From positions 455,665-519,664 of the forward strand of contig NZ_JADPMR010000003.1 of NCBI RefSeq assembly GCF_015686695.1: 64,000 nt of DNA, read 5' to 3'. The DNA comes from Vibrio nitrifigilis (GTDB lineage Bacteria; Pseudomonadota; Gammaproteobacteria; Enterobacterales; Vibrionaceae). Below the pieces are notes generated by a model. That model saw nothing but the letters and a program-made list of their open reading frames with translations, made no database searches and was not told the DNA's origin. Shown piece after piece: positions 44,224 through 53,430 of the stretch. The translations under genes and the position numbers were made by a program. The first letter of the stretch is position 1; every line of letters begins with the position of its first letter.

Positions 44224-45921
44224 ATGAAGCAGCATTACGATTACATTGTTATTGGCGCCGGTTCAGCCGGCTGTGTTTTGGCTGATCGCTTAACAGAATC
44301 AGGTAAGCACTCTGTATTACTTTTAGAAGCTGGCGGCAGTGATAAAAGCATTTTTATTCAAATGCCAACGGCTCTTTCTTATCCAATGAACACCCCAAAA
44401 TACGCGTGGCAATTTGAGTCACTCGAAGAAGAAGGACTCGATGGACGTCGCCTTCATTGTCCTCGCGGTAAAGTGCTTGGTGGCAGTTCATCAATTAATG
44501 GCATGGTCTATGTTCGTGGCCATGCTTGTGACTTTGATGAATGGCAAGAACATGGTGCAACAGGATGGGATTACGCAAATTGTCTTCCTTACTTTAAAAA
44601 GGCAGAAAGCTGGATTGGAGGTGAAGACGAATACCGTGGAGGTAACGGACCATTAGCAACTTGTAATGGTAATGATATGGAGCTTAATCCTTTGTATCAG
44701 GCATTTATTGATGCCGGCCAGCAAGCAGGTTACCCAGAAACAAAAGACTACAACGGTTACCAGCAAGAAGGCTTTGGCCCAATGCACATGACAGTAGACA
44801 ACGGCGTGCGAGCTTCAACCTCGAACGCTTACCTACGTCGTGCGATGAAGCGCCCTAACCTAACTGTAGCGACCAAAGTACTGACACGAAAAATCGTTCT
44901 CAAAGACAAAAAAGCAATTGGCGTTGAATTCGAAAAGAACGGCACAGTCCATCATGCATTCGCTAATCAAGAAGTCATTTCTAGTGCAGGCTCTGTTGGA
45001 TCTGTACAACTACTTCAACTCTCGGGTATTGGTCCAAAAGATATATTGGAAAAAGCGGGCGTTGAAGTTCAACACGAATTGCCTGGTGTTGGGGAAAACC
45101 TTCAAGATCACCTAGAAGTCTATTTCCAATATCGCTGCGAACAACCTATCTCGCTTAACAGCAAATTAGGCTTGATCAGCAAAGGTTTGATTGGTACTGA
45201 GTGGTTACTTACTCGTAAAGGCTTGGGCGCAACGAACCACTTTGAATCGTGCGCTTTTATCCGCTCACGAGCGGGCCTCAAGTGGCCAAACTTACAATAC
45301 CACTTTTTACCAGCTGCTATGCGATATGATGGCAGAACAGCGTTTGATGGTCATGGTTTCCAAGTACATGTTGGTCCGAATAAGCCATTAAGTCGCGGTA
45401 AAATTTGGATTGAATCATCCGATCCCAAAGCAAAACCTGCGATTAAATTTAATTACTTACAACACGAACAAGACATTCAGGATTGGCGTGATTGTATTCG
45501 TCTCACGAGGGAGATACTCGCTCAACCCGCATTGGATAAATATCGCGGCGATGAAATTCAGCCAGGAATGGCTATTTCATCAGATGCCGATATTGACGAA
45601 TGGGTTAAAGAAAATGTTGAGAGTGCTTATCACCCTTCATGCTCATGCAAAATGGGCGCAGATAACGACCCAATGGCCGTACTTGATGAAACCTGTCGAG
45701 TGCGTGGTATAGAAGGTCTCCGTGTTGTCGACTCTTCTATCTTCCCAACCATTCCAAACGGTAACCTCAATGCACCTACGATTATGGTCGCTGAGCGAGC
45801 AGCAGATTTCATTTTGGGTCATGAAATGCTGCCGAAAAGTGAGGCCGCTGTTTGGATCGATCCTAACTGGCAAGAACAACAACGTTTAGAAAAACCTCAG
45901 CGAGATCTCGCTGATATCTAG
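44224..45921 (+). CDS. betA: Choline dehydrogenase
   Basis: FAD enzyme that oxidises choline to betaine aldehyde, loosely attached to the inner membrane. It is 565 residues, GMC oxidoreductase family, with N-terminal VIGAGSAGCVLADRLTE (FAD loop), PRGKVLGGSSSINGMVYVRG (GMC signature 1) and SAGSVGSVQLLQLSGIG (signature 2). The C-terminal AYHPSCSCKMG contains the catalytic His region. Third gene of the bet operon. Confidence 0.96.
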   Translation: MKQHYDYIVIGAGSAGCVLADRLTESGKHSVLLLEAGGSDKSIFIQMPTALSYPMNTPKYAWQFESLEEEGLDGRRLHCPRGKVLGGSSSINGMVYVRGHACDFDEWQEHGATGWDYANCLPYFKKAESWIGGEDEYRGGNGPLATCNGNDMELNPLYQAFIDAGQQAGYPETKDYNGYQQEGFGPMHMTVDNGVRASTSNAYLRRAMKRPNLTVATKVLTRKIVLKDKKAIGVEFEKNGTVHHAFANQEVISSAGSVGSVQLLQLSGIGPKDILEKAGVEVQHELPGVGENLQDHLEVYFQYRCEQPISLNSKLGLISKGLIGTEWLLTRKGLGATNHFESCAFIRSRAGLKWPNLQYHFLPAAMRYDGRTAFDGHGFQVHVGPNKPLSRGKIWIESSDPKAKPAIKFNYLQHEQDIQDWRDCIRLTREILAQPALDKYRGDEIQPGMAISSDADIDEWVKENVESAYHPSCSCKMGADNDPMAVLDETCRVRGIEGLRVVDSSIFPTIPNGNLNAPTIMVAERAADFILGHEMLPKSEAAVWIDPNWQEQQRLEKPQRDLADI

Positions 45922-45955
45922 CCAGTGATTACTTCATAAGATAAGGAAATTAAAC

Positions 45956-46894
45956 ATGCGTAAAGTCGTTACCTTCACCGCCGCAGCGTTATTGTCTCTT
46001 AACGCTTATGCAAATAGCTGTGATTCAGTTAGCTTTGCCGATGTTGGTTGGACAGATATCACTTCCACCACAGCTGTAACATCAGAAGTGCTAAAAGGTT
46101 TGGGATATAAAACCCATACCGAACTCCTTTCAGTACCAGTCACTTATTCTTCGATGGCAAGTGGTGATATTGACGTATTTCTTGGTAACTGGATGCCTAC
46201 CATGGAAGGCGATATTGCTAAATATCGTGATTCAGGAAAAGTTGATGTGTTACAGGCAAACCTAGTGGGTGCCAAATACACATTAGCGGTACCAAAATAC
46301 GTTTATGATGCAGGCGTACACTCTTTTGCTGACCTTGCAAAATACGCCGACAAGTTCAAAAGTCGCATTTACGGTATCGAACCTGGCAATGATGGCAACC
46401 GTCTCATCCAATCGATGATCGATAAAGATGCTTTCAACTTAAAAGACTTCAACCTTGTTGAGTCAAGTGAAGCCGGTATGGTTTCACAAGTATCACGAGC
46501 GATTCGTCGCCACCAATGGATTGCTTTCCTTGGCTGGGCTCCTCACCCAATGAACAGCAAGTTTGACATGAAATACCTATCCGGTGGTGATGATTACTTC
46601 GGCCCTAACTATGGCGGTGCCAAGGTGTATACCAACGTTCGCCACAACTACCTAAAACAGTGTCCGAATGTAGGTAAGCTGATCTCTAATCTTAAGTTCG
46701 ACCTTAATATGGAAAACCATTTAATGGGTCGTATTTTAAATGACAAACAGAAACCAGCAGTTGCCGCTCGTGAATGGCTACAATCTCACGAACAATATCT
46801 AGATACATGGCTTAAAGGGGTGAAAACCATCGATGGCAAACCTGGCGAAGCCGCGGTTAAAGCCTATCTCGAGAAAGAGAAAGATAACGCCTAA
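45956..46894 (+). CDS. proX: Choline/betaine ABC transporter binding protein
   Basis: Periplasmic binding protein of 312 residues with a signal peptide (cleavage after SLNAYA, about residue 20). It belongs to the OpuAC/ChoX group: FADVGWTDITSTTAVTSEVL, FLGNWMPTMEGDI and AFLGWAPHPMN, whose Trp residues form the quaternary-amine cage. Located directly after betA and before a permease and ATPase, it most likely supplies choline or betaine. Named proX after the Vibrio betIBA-proXWV operon; choline specificity is inferred. Confidence 0.88.
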   Translation: MRKVVTFTAAALLSLNAYANSCDSVSFADVGWTDITSTTAVTSEVLKGLGYKTHTELLSVPVTYSSMASGDIDVFLGNWMPTMEGDIAKYRDSGKVDVLQANLVGAKYTLAVPKYVYDAGVHSFADLAKYADKFKSRIYGIEPGNDGNRLIQSMIDKDAFNLKDFNLVESSEAGMVSQVSRAIRRHQWIAFLGWAPHPMNSKFDMKYLSGGDDYFGPNYGGAKVYTNVRHNYLKQCPNVGKLISNLKFDLNMENHLMGRILNDKQKPAVAAREWLQSHEQYLDTWLKGVKTIDGKPGEAAVKAYLEKEKDNA

Positions 46895-46954
46895 CTCTAA
46901 CTCATGAAAACAGTGGAGCATGGTTTTGCTCCACTGAACTAACAAGGATATATT

Positions 46955-47800
46955 GTGAATATTTTTACCGATTACAAAATCCCACTTGGTAGCTGGATGG
47001 AAACAGTCGTCGATTGGTTAACTATCCATGCATCTGGCTTTTTTGATGCTATCTCCATCTCTCTTGAGACAGCGATTATGTTCTTAGTGGACATATTTAA
47101 AGCCATGCCTCCTGCTCTACCAATTATTCTTACAGCTGCCTTAGCTTGGTGGTTACATCGTAGAATTTCGCTGGTTATTTTCGTAGTCGTTTCGCTACTT
47201 CTCATACTTAACCTCGGCTACTGGCAAGAAATGCTTGAAACCTTCGTAATGGTTTTCTCAGCGACTGTCATCTGTATTTTAGTTGGAGTACCGCTTGGAA
47301 TTATGTCAGCCCACCGCCCATGGCTGTACACGCTGATGCGCCCTATTTTGGATCTCATGCAAACCGTTCCTACATTTGTTTACCTTATTCCAACACTCGT
47401 TCTGTTTGGTTTAGGGGTTGTTCCAGGGCTTATCTCAACCATTATTTTTGCCATTGCAGCACCAATTCGTTTGACCTATCTAGGCGTCACTAGAGTGCCA
47501 GAGGAATTAGTAGAAGCAGGTAAAGCTTTTGGTGCGAGTAGAATGAAGTTGTTATTTAAAGTTGAGCTTCCAGCTGCAATGCCAAGCATTATGACTGGAG
47601 TTAGTCAGTGCATCATGTTGTCCCTATCTATGGTAGTGGTTGCCGCACTTGTTGGTGCCGATGGCTTGGGTAAACCCGTCGTTCGAGCATTGAATACTGT
47701 CAATATCTCACAAGGTTTTGAAGCTGGATTAGCCATTGTACTTGTGGCAATTATTCTCGACCGTATGTGTAAAGCACCAAACAGTAAGGACATGCAATAA
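46955..47800 (+). CDS. proW: Choline/betaine ABC transporter permease
   Basis: Inner-membrane permease of 281 residues starting at GTG behind AAGGATAT. It has about six hydrophobic segments and the ABC permease EAA loop EELVEAGKAFGASRMKLLFK with VELPAAMPSIMTG. Its stop overlaps the start of the ATPase gene by one base (TAATG), so translation is coupled. Shorter than E. coli ProW (354), lacking most of its N-terminal extension. Confidence 0.9.
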   Translation: MNIFTDYKIPLGSWMETVVDWLTIHASGFFDAISISLETAIMFLVDIFKAMPPALPIILTAALAWWLHRRISLVIFVVVSLLLILNLGYWQEMLETFVMVFSATVICILVGVPLGIMSAHRPWLYTLMRPILDLMQTVPTFVYLIPTLVLFGLGVVPGLISTIIFAIAAPIRLTYLGVTRVPEELVEAGKAFGASRMKLLFKVELPAAMPSIMTGVSQCIMLSLSMVVVAALVGADGLGKPVVRALNTVNISQGFEAGLAIVLVAIILDRMCKAPNSKDMQ

Positions 47801-49026
47801 TGAAATCAATTAGCATTGAAAACTTGGACGTTATTTTTGGTGATCACAGTGAAAAGGCACTTAGCCTACTGGACCAAGGCAAAACACGTCAGGAAATTAT
47901 CGACGAAACCGGACTAGTCGTCGGTGTCGATAATGTTTCACTAGATGTAAACCAAGGCGAAATTTGTGTATTGATGGGCTTATCTGGTTCAGGTAAATCA
48001 AGCCTTCTACGCGCCGTTAATGGTTTGAATAAAATTACTCGCGGCTCATTAAAAATCAAAGATGGCGATGATGAAGTTGACCTCGCCAGCTGCAATGAAG
48101 CCACCCTTCGCCATTTACGTACAGAACGTATTTCAATGGTGTTTCAAAAGTTTGCGTTAATGCCATGGCTATCGGTATTAGATAACGTTGCCTTTGGTTT
48201 AGAAATGCAAGGCGTACCAAAGAAAGAACGTCGCCTCCGAGCACAAGAAAAGCTAGATATGGTTGGACTTGGTGAATGGGCTGAACAATTCCCTCACGAA
48301 CTTTCTGGTGGTATGCAGCAACGCGTTGGTTTAGCGCGAGCATTTGCTATGGACAGTGATATCCTATTAATGGATGAACCATTTTCAGCTCTCGACCCTC
48401 TCATTCGAGCTCAACTGCAAGATGAACTGTTAGACCTACAGAAAAAATTAAACAAAACGATTATCTTTGTAAGCCATGATTTGGATGAAGCATTAAAAAT
48501 TGGTTCACGTATCGCGATTATGGAATCAGGTAAATTGATTCAATACAGTAAGCCAGAACAAATCATCCTTAAGCCCAAAACACAGTATGTGAAAGATTTC
48601 GTGGCACACACAAATCCTTTAAATGTATTACGTGGACGATCTTTGATGAATTCGGCTAATGAGCTAGTAAGTGATGAGCAGGACCGTATACAGATTTGTG
48701 ATCAGTCTGATATCTGGTTAGAAAAAACTGATAAGAATTGGGCAGTCACCGGAGAAAATGACTACGAAGTTGTTGAGTGGAGCTCTCAACTGGAATGCTC
48801 AGAGCTAAGCGAAGATTCAATTGTTATTGCTTCTCCTGACATTGAAATGCGTGATGCCATTGAGATTCGCTATCATACTGGTCATCCAATTGTCTTAGTT
48901 GAAGATAATGAACTCATCGGTACGCTAAACGATCATGATTTTTATCATGCTCTACTCGGCAAATATAACGATGACGATTCAGTGGTCACTGGAACAACCT
49001 CCTCAAAAAAGGATAAAGCTGCATAA
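47800..49026 (+). CDS. proV: Choline/betaine ABC transporter ATPase
   Basis: ATPase of 408 residues. Walker A GLSGSGKSS (about 59-67), Q-loop VFQKFALMPW, signature LSGGMQQRVGLARAFA and Walker B ILLMDEPFSALDP are followed by VSHDLDEAL. After about residue 275 a CBS-like region is present, used in ProV to sense ionic strength; only the last part (HPIVLVEDNELIGTLNDHDF) looks like a clear CBS repeat. Last gene of the bet operon before a terminator. Confidence 0.92.
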   Translation: MKSISIENLDVIFGDHSEKALSLLDQGKTRQEIIDETGLVVGVDNVSLDVNQGEICVLMGLSGSGKSSLLRAVNGLNKITRGSLKIKDGDDEVDLASCNEATLRHLRTERISMVFQKFALMPWLSVLDNVAFGLEMQGVPKKERRLRAQEKLDMVGLGEWAEQFPHELSGGMQQRVGLARAFAMDSDILLMDEPFSALDPLIRAQLQDELLDLQKKLNKTIIFVSHDLDEALKIGSRIAIMESGKLIQYSKPEQIILKPKTQYVKDFVAHTNPLNVLRGRSLMNSANELVSDEQDRIQICDQSDIWLEKTDKNWAVTGENDYEVVEWSSQLECSELSEDSIVIASPDIEMRDAIEIRYHTGHPIVLVEDNELIGTLNDHDFYHALLGKYNDDDSVVTGTTSSKKDKAA

Positions 49027-49084
49027 CGCAGCCCTTCCAACGCATCAAGTAAATTACATGATGTTGAACAGAAGATTGACCAAG

Positions 49085-49113
49085 AAAAAGACGACAGCAT
49101 TGTCGTCTTTTTT
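49085..49113 (+). terminator. Rho-independent terminator after proV
   Basis: GACGACA and TGTCGTC with a 4-nt loop, a T-run after and A-run before. It can act in both directions between proV and the leftward thi operon. Confidence 0.9.
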
Positions 49114-49153
49114 ATTATTAAACCTGAGCAATATTCGTCATTTCACCCTTGCC

Positions 49154-49169
49154 TGTTTCACGTGAAACA
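49154..49169. other. parS: parS centromere site
   Basis: TGTTTCACGTGAAACA is a perfect 16-bp match to the chromosomal ParB-binding site. It lies one base before the thiH stop region, between the converging bet and thi operons. In V. cholerae the chromosome I parS sites are also in the thi region near the origin. Confidence 0.92.
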
Positions 49170-50297
49170 TTATGAGGAAAATCCCCTCGACCAATCATGC
49201 CAAATTACATCAATATTTTTCTGAATCAGCATTGAGGTGACTTCTTCCGTAGCTCTATTATCACTAATAGAAAACTGTTCCAGTTCGCTATCACGATTGA
49301 TATAACCCCCAGGTTGAGTGCTCGATTCCGCGGACATATGTGTAACACCACAAAGCACTAAAAAATCACGCAACTCAGCGGACTCTCGAGTAGAAAGTGA
49401 TAATTCAACCTCAGGGAAACAGAGCCTATAAGCACAGATAAGCTGTATTAACTGCTGATCACTGATTAATGATTTCGGCTTAATTCCCCCTTCACACGGT
49501 CGTAAGCGAGGAAAGGAAACTGAAAACCTAGAACGCCAATATCTACTCTGTAAATATTCTAAGTGATGCGCGGCGAATACTGAATCTATCCGCCATTCAT
49601 CAAGGCCAAGCAACGCGCCAATGCCAATTTTATCTATCGACGCTTTACCCAACCTATCCGCCGTATCAAGGCGATATAGAAAATCTGTTTTATTCCCTTT
49701 TAAATGATGTTGGGCATAAGTACGAGGTTGATATGTTTCTTGGTATACCAATACCGAATCAATACCTAGTGATTTTAGTTCTGCATACTCAAACTGATTG
49801 AGCGGTTGAATTTCGAGAGCAACGTATGAAAAATACTTTTTCACAATAGGTATCATTTCTCGAAAATAATCCATTCCTACTTTCGATTGATGTTCCCCAG
49901 TAACAAGTAAGATACTGTCATACCCTTTCTGTTTAATGACCTTTAACTCGGCGACAACTTCATCCTTATTTAACGTCTTACGCTTTATATGATTACTCAT
50001 AGAAAAACCACAATAGGTACAATCATTAGCACAGAGGTTAGATAAATAAAGAGGTATATACATTGATATCGTATGACCAAAACGTTGCTTAGTTAACTGC
50101 TGTGATTGAGAAATCATAATTGGTAAGTAAGCAAAAGCTGCTGGTGACACTAATGTTTTGAAATCATCAAATGTCAATCGTATACCGTTACCGCTCTTGA
50201 TTAAGCTTAATTCGACTTGCCTACCGCTTCGGCTGTACACATCCAGAGATAAACCATCCCAATCTAATTGCTCGAATTGTTTTAAATATCCGCTCAT
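49170..50297 (-). CDS. thiH: 2-iminoacetate synthase (tyrosine lyase)
   Basis: Radical SAM enzyme that splits tyrosine to give dehydroglycine (2-iminoacetate) for the thiazole ring. 375 residues. The iron-sulfur motif C-x3-C-x2-C is in LSNLCANDCTYCGFS (about 85-99); downstream SVSFPRLRPCEGG is the usual ThiH segment. It starts by overlapping thiG by 4 nt and is the last gene of thiCEFSGH. A parS site abuts its end. Confidence 0.95.
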   Translation of the reverse strand: MSGYLKQFEQLDWDGLSLDVYSRSGRQVELSLIKSGNGIRLTFDDFKTLVSPAAFAYLPIMISQSQQLTKQRFGHTISMYIPLYLSNLCANDCTYCGFSMSNHIKRKTLNKDEVVAELKVIKQKGYDSILLVTGEHQSKVGMDYFREMIPIVKKYFSYVALEIQPLNQFEYAELKSLGIDSVLVYQETYQPRTYAQHHLKGNKTDFLYRLDTADRLGKASIDKIGIGALLGLDEWRIDSVFAAHHLEYLQSRYWRSRFSVSFPRLRPCEGGIKPKSLISDQQLIQLICAYRLCFPEVELSLSTRESAELRDFLVLCGVTHMSAESSTQPGGYINRDSELEQFSISDNRATEEVTSMLIQKNIDVIWHDWSRGFSS

Positions 50298-51118
50298 AAG
50301 TTATCCCCCTCGAACTTATGAGGTTCACCTACCGATGCTTGTGCTATAGATTTAAAAAAGTCGGTCATAGGACTACTAGCTTGCGCAAAATTCGTCGCTT
50401 GATTAGTACCAATATTCCAAGCTTTCCTCCCTGCTAAAACCGCTAAGCGAAAAGCATCAGCCATTTCAACGGGGTTACTCGCAGTTGCGATTGCAGTATT
50501 CACCAATACTGCATCAGCACCTAATTCAAGCGCTTTGCTTGCATCTGATGGATGCCCAATTCCAGCATCAATAACGACGGGTACATTAGCTTGTTCAACG
50601 ATAATACGTAAAAACTCCTGAGCGATTACCCCTTGGTTACTACCAATAGGAGCAGATAGTGGCATTACAGCCGCACACCCTACCTCTTCTAATCGTTTAC
50701 ATATAACGGGGTCACAGTGACAATAAGGTAAAACAATGAAGCCCTGCTTAACTAAACTTTCCGCAGCTTGTAGGGTTTCGATGGGATCAGGCATCAGGTA
50801 ACGACTATCAGGATGAATTTCTAACTTAATCCAATTTGTCGCGAATAAATCACGCGCTAACTGCGCCGCAAAAATGGCTTCTTCTGCACTACGAGCACCA
50901 GAAGTGTTTGGTAGCAAATTAACACCTAATGTTTTGAGGGTTTGATATAAATTTCGACTACCACTATCACCTAGTTGAGGGTCGACTCTCTTTAGTGCGA
51001 CGGTGACTAATTCTGATTGACTCGCCTTAATCGATTCAGACATCAATTCGGTTGTAGCAAATTTTCCTGTTCCGGTAAAAAGACGCGAAGAAAATACTTT
51101 ATCAGCGATTTTAAGCAT
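50294..51118 (-). CDS. thiG: Thiazole synthase
   Basis: Forms thiazole phosphate from deoxyxylulose 5-phosphate, dehydroglycine and ThiS thiocarboxylate. At 274 residues it is slightly longer than E. coli ThiG (256). The TIM-barrel marks are FSSRLFTGTGKFA, KLEIHPDSRYLMPDP and the phosphate-binding VVIDAGIGHPSDASKALELG with DAVLVNTAIA. It lies 3 nt after thiS. Confidence 0.95.
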   Translation of the reverse strand: MLKIADKVFSSRLFTGTGKFATTELMSESIKASQSELVTVALKRVDPQLGDSGSRNLYQTLKTLGVNLLPNTSGARSAEEAIFAAQLARDLFATNWIKLEIHPDSRYLMPDPIETLQAAESLVKQGFIVLPYCHCDPVICKRLEEVGCAAVMPLSAPIGSNQGVIAQEFLRIIVEQANVPVVIDAGIGHPSDASKALELGADAVLVNTAIATASNPVEMADAFRLAVLAGRKAWNIGTNQATNFAQASSPMTDFFKSIAQASVGEPHKFEGDNL

Positions 51119-51121
51119 CGT

Positions 51122-51325
51122 TTACCCTCCAACTACTGCACTAAATGTTGTTACCGAATCACCTTGTTCCAAAGTCACGCTCGACCATAATGAACTCGGT
51201 ACTACCTGATAATTGATTGCCAACGCAATAGAGAGTGATTCAATTTCAAGTTTCTGCACCAAATCCAAAACGGTCGAATTAATATCGATGGTATAACGAT
51301 TTCCATTCATTACTATTTCAATCAT
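51122..51325 (-). CDS. thiS: Sulfur carrier protein ThiS
   Basis: Ubiquitin-like sulfur carrier of 67 residues ending in the required Gly-Gly (TTFSAVVGG), which ThiF adenylates and converts to a thiocarboxylate. It overlaps thiF by 8 nt and precedes thiG. Confidence 0.95.
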   Translation of the reverse strand: MIEIVMNGNRYTIDINSTVLDLVQKLEIESLSIALAINYQVVPSSLWSSVTLEQGDSVTTFSAVVGG

Positions 51326-52151
51326 CTTCCTTCCCTCCCGATAGCCTATCTAGTTTAAAACGGATATGAGTATCCTCTTCAGTGACTCTTTGCTCTCTGC
51401 AGACAGCACATTGAGGGTCAGCAATAATCGAATACTCACTCCAATCTCCTCGCTTGCCATCTAAACGATATAGCCTATTTGTCGAAAAACTGATTTCCTG
51501 ATGGGTAAGTAACTGAAGACAAGCTAGGCTTTGGTAATAGCCAATGATGCCAACAACAGGCGCAACAACTCCTAAATCAGCACAGTTTTTAGTTGCGGTG
51601 TGAACTTGAGGTGACTCAGGGAATAGGCAGGAGTAACAAGCTTGTTTTGGTGCGTAGTCCCAAATAGAGAATTGCCCTTTCCATCCTGTTACTGCTCCCG
51701 AAATGAGGGGAACTTTGCAACGATAGCAACACTGATTAATTTGCTGACGTGTTGGCATATTGTCACTACAATCAATGACAATATCAGCCAACGTGACTTC
51801 TAACATTAGTTGCTCATCGGTCATCCTACGTTTGATACATCGAACACGGCAATCTGCGTTTTGGCTCTCTATGGTTGCTTTAAGTGCATCGACCTTCGCA
51901 ACACCTACTTGAGCCATGTTAAAAGAAATTTGCCGAGGTAAATTATTGAGCTCTACTTGATCATCATCCACTAACACTAAACGACCAACGCCAGATGCCG
52001 CTAAACTGATCGCGACATGATTACCTAGGCCACCACACCCGATAATTAGAACGGAACTATCAAGTAAACGAATTTGGGACTTTTCTCCCCACTCATGCAA
52101 GCAAATATGTTTGCTATAGCGAATAAATTGTTCATCAGTAAGAGAAGACAT
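51318..52151 (-). CDS. thiF: ThiS adenylyltransferase
   Basis: E1-like enzyme that adenylates the ThiS C-terminus. 277 residues from the ATG at 52151, which has AGAGAGG upstream; the frame extends nine codons further but without a good site. Nucleotide loop GCGGLGNHVAISLAASG, catalytic Arg region and zinc cysteines ACYSCLFP and CAVC are visible. It overlaps the thiE end by 17 nt. Confidence 0.94.
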   Translation of the reverse strand: MSSLTDEQFIRYSKHICLHEWGEKSQIRLLDSSVLIIGCGGLGNHVAISLAASGVGRLVLVDDDQVELNNLPRQISFNMAQVGVAKVDALKATIESQNADCRVRCIKRRMTDEQLMLEVTLADIVIDCSDNMPTRQQINQCCYRCKVPLISGAVTGWKGQFSIWDYAPKQACYSCLFPESPQVHTATKNCADLGVVAPVVGIIGYYQSLACLQLLTHQEISFSTNRLYRLDGKRGDWSEYSIIADPQCAVCREQRVTEEDTHIRFKLDRLSGGKEDD

Positions 52152-53430
52152 TGGCTTTACCTCTCTTCTCCAAAACATGGAATTTAGTCACGATCGATTC
52201 AAGCTGCTGGTGATCGAAATGGACAGCCCTTACAACTGCGACACCATCCACACCTGTTTGATAAACATCCTGAGCATTATCTAAATGAATACCACCTATC
52301 GCGACAGTCGGTAATCTTCCAAACGAACGAATTGCCGATGAATCAATAAAACTTAGATAAGCGGCAAGCTTATGCAGCCCCTGTGGTTTTGATGGCATAC
52401 TTTTCGTTGTTGTCGCGAATACATGCCCTAACGCGATATAACTTGGCCTACATCTGATGGCTCGCAGTATTTCAAAATATCCATGAGTAGATATTCCAAG
52501 CCTAATATTGGCTTTAGTTAAGCAATCAATATTTTGCTGACTAATATCATCCTGACCTAAATGGACACCAAATGCCTGATGCTTTATCGCCAACTCCCAG
52601 TGATCGTTTATATAGACATTCGCTTGGTACTCTTTCCCTAGGGATATTGCGGAGATAATTTCTGATTCCAAACTTTCAGACCTATTATCCTTAATCCTAA
52701 GTTGAATCGTTTTGACACCATAGTCCAAAAGCTTTTTCAGCCATTTGGTATTATCAACAACAGGGTACAAACCAATCTCTTTGGATATCTCCGGAAAGAA
52801 CGTATCAGAGCTGATAAAACTTATTTTGAATTGCCCTTCTTTAGCAAAGCAGAGATCAACAGGTACAGGAAAATCATCTTTCTTCACTGGCCAAGATGTT
52901 TCACGTGAAACATGTCCTAATACCCGCGCTAATGACAAACTATCTTCGAGCGTGAATTCCAGACAGAGTAACGTAAGCAGCCAACAGAAATGATAACGGA
53001 TATTGATAGGCAAATTAGAAAATTGGGCTCCTATACCTTCGGTGCTATTTTCTAAAAACCATGCGTCTAATCCAGAAGCTTCCGGAGAAACAAAGATAGA
53101 TCTGAGCAAAAACGGTGGGCTCAGCGAATAAGCAGCGTCACCCGATACTAAACGACGAATGTCTGTAGAATAGTGCAGATATAAGAGAGCCCCCGACACG
53201 TCATCTTGTTTCTCCCTCTTACTAATCCTACTTGGCAAAATATGGATTTGGTTTTTATCATCGAAAGAGATTGAAATAATGTCTCCAGATATAACTCTAT
53301 ACTCAATATCTATGGATGGTTCACAAAGTCCAAGTGTCTGCAGAAACTCCAGATTTTTTTCTAATTGTTGCATTACCATATGAGTATCGAGGCCATCAAC
53401 AGCCAACAGCTCAGGAAGATCAACGTTCAT
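52135..53430 (-). CDS. thiE: Thiamine phosphate synthase with long N-terminal extension
   Basis: Joins HMP pyrophosphate and thiazole phosphate to thiamine phosphate. At 431 residues it is twice the usual 210. The C-terminal ThiE domain starts near residue 216 (GLYPVVDNTKWLKKLLDYGV) with TIQLRIKD, VYINDHWELAIKHQAFGVHL and the phosphate loop ALGHVFATTTK. The N-terminal 200 residues have no clear kinase loop; LEDSLSLARVLGHVSRET near 160-180 resembles the end of HMP kinase ThiD, so it may be a decayed ThiD domain (inference). A parS site lies inside the gene. Confidence 0.9.
   Translation of the reverse strand: MNVDLPELLAVDGLDTHMVMQQLEKNLEFLQTLGLCEPSIDIEYRVISGDIISISFDDKNQIHILPSRISKREKQDDVSGALLYLHYSTDIRRLVSGDAAYSLSPPFLLRSIFVSPEASGLDAWFLENSTEGIGAQFSNLPINIRYHFCWLLTLLCLEFTLEDSLSLARVLGHVSRETSWPVKKDDFPVPVDLCFAKEGQFKISFISSDTFFPEISKEIGLYPVVDNTKWLKKLLDYGVKTIQLRIKDNRSESLESEIISAISLGKEYQANVYINDHWELAIKHQAFGVHLGQDDISQQNIDCLTKANIRLGISTHGYFEILRAIRCRPSYIALGHVFATTTKSMPSKPQGLHKLAAYLSFIDSSAIRSFGRLPTVAIGGIHLDNAQDVYQTGVDGVAVVRAVHFDHQQLESIVTKFHVLEKRGKANVFSY
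52897..52912. other. parS: parS centromere site inside thiE
   Basis: A second perfect TGTTTCACGTGAAACA, 3.7 kb from the one at 49154. It is read in the thiE frame as HVSRET, so the gene's coding sequence carries the ParB site. Confidence 0.92.
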
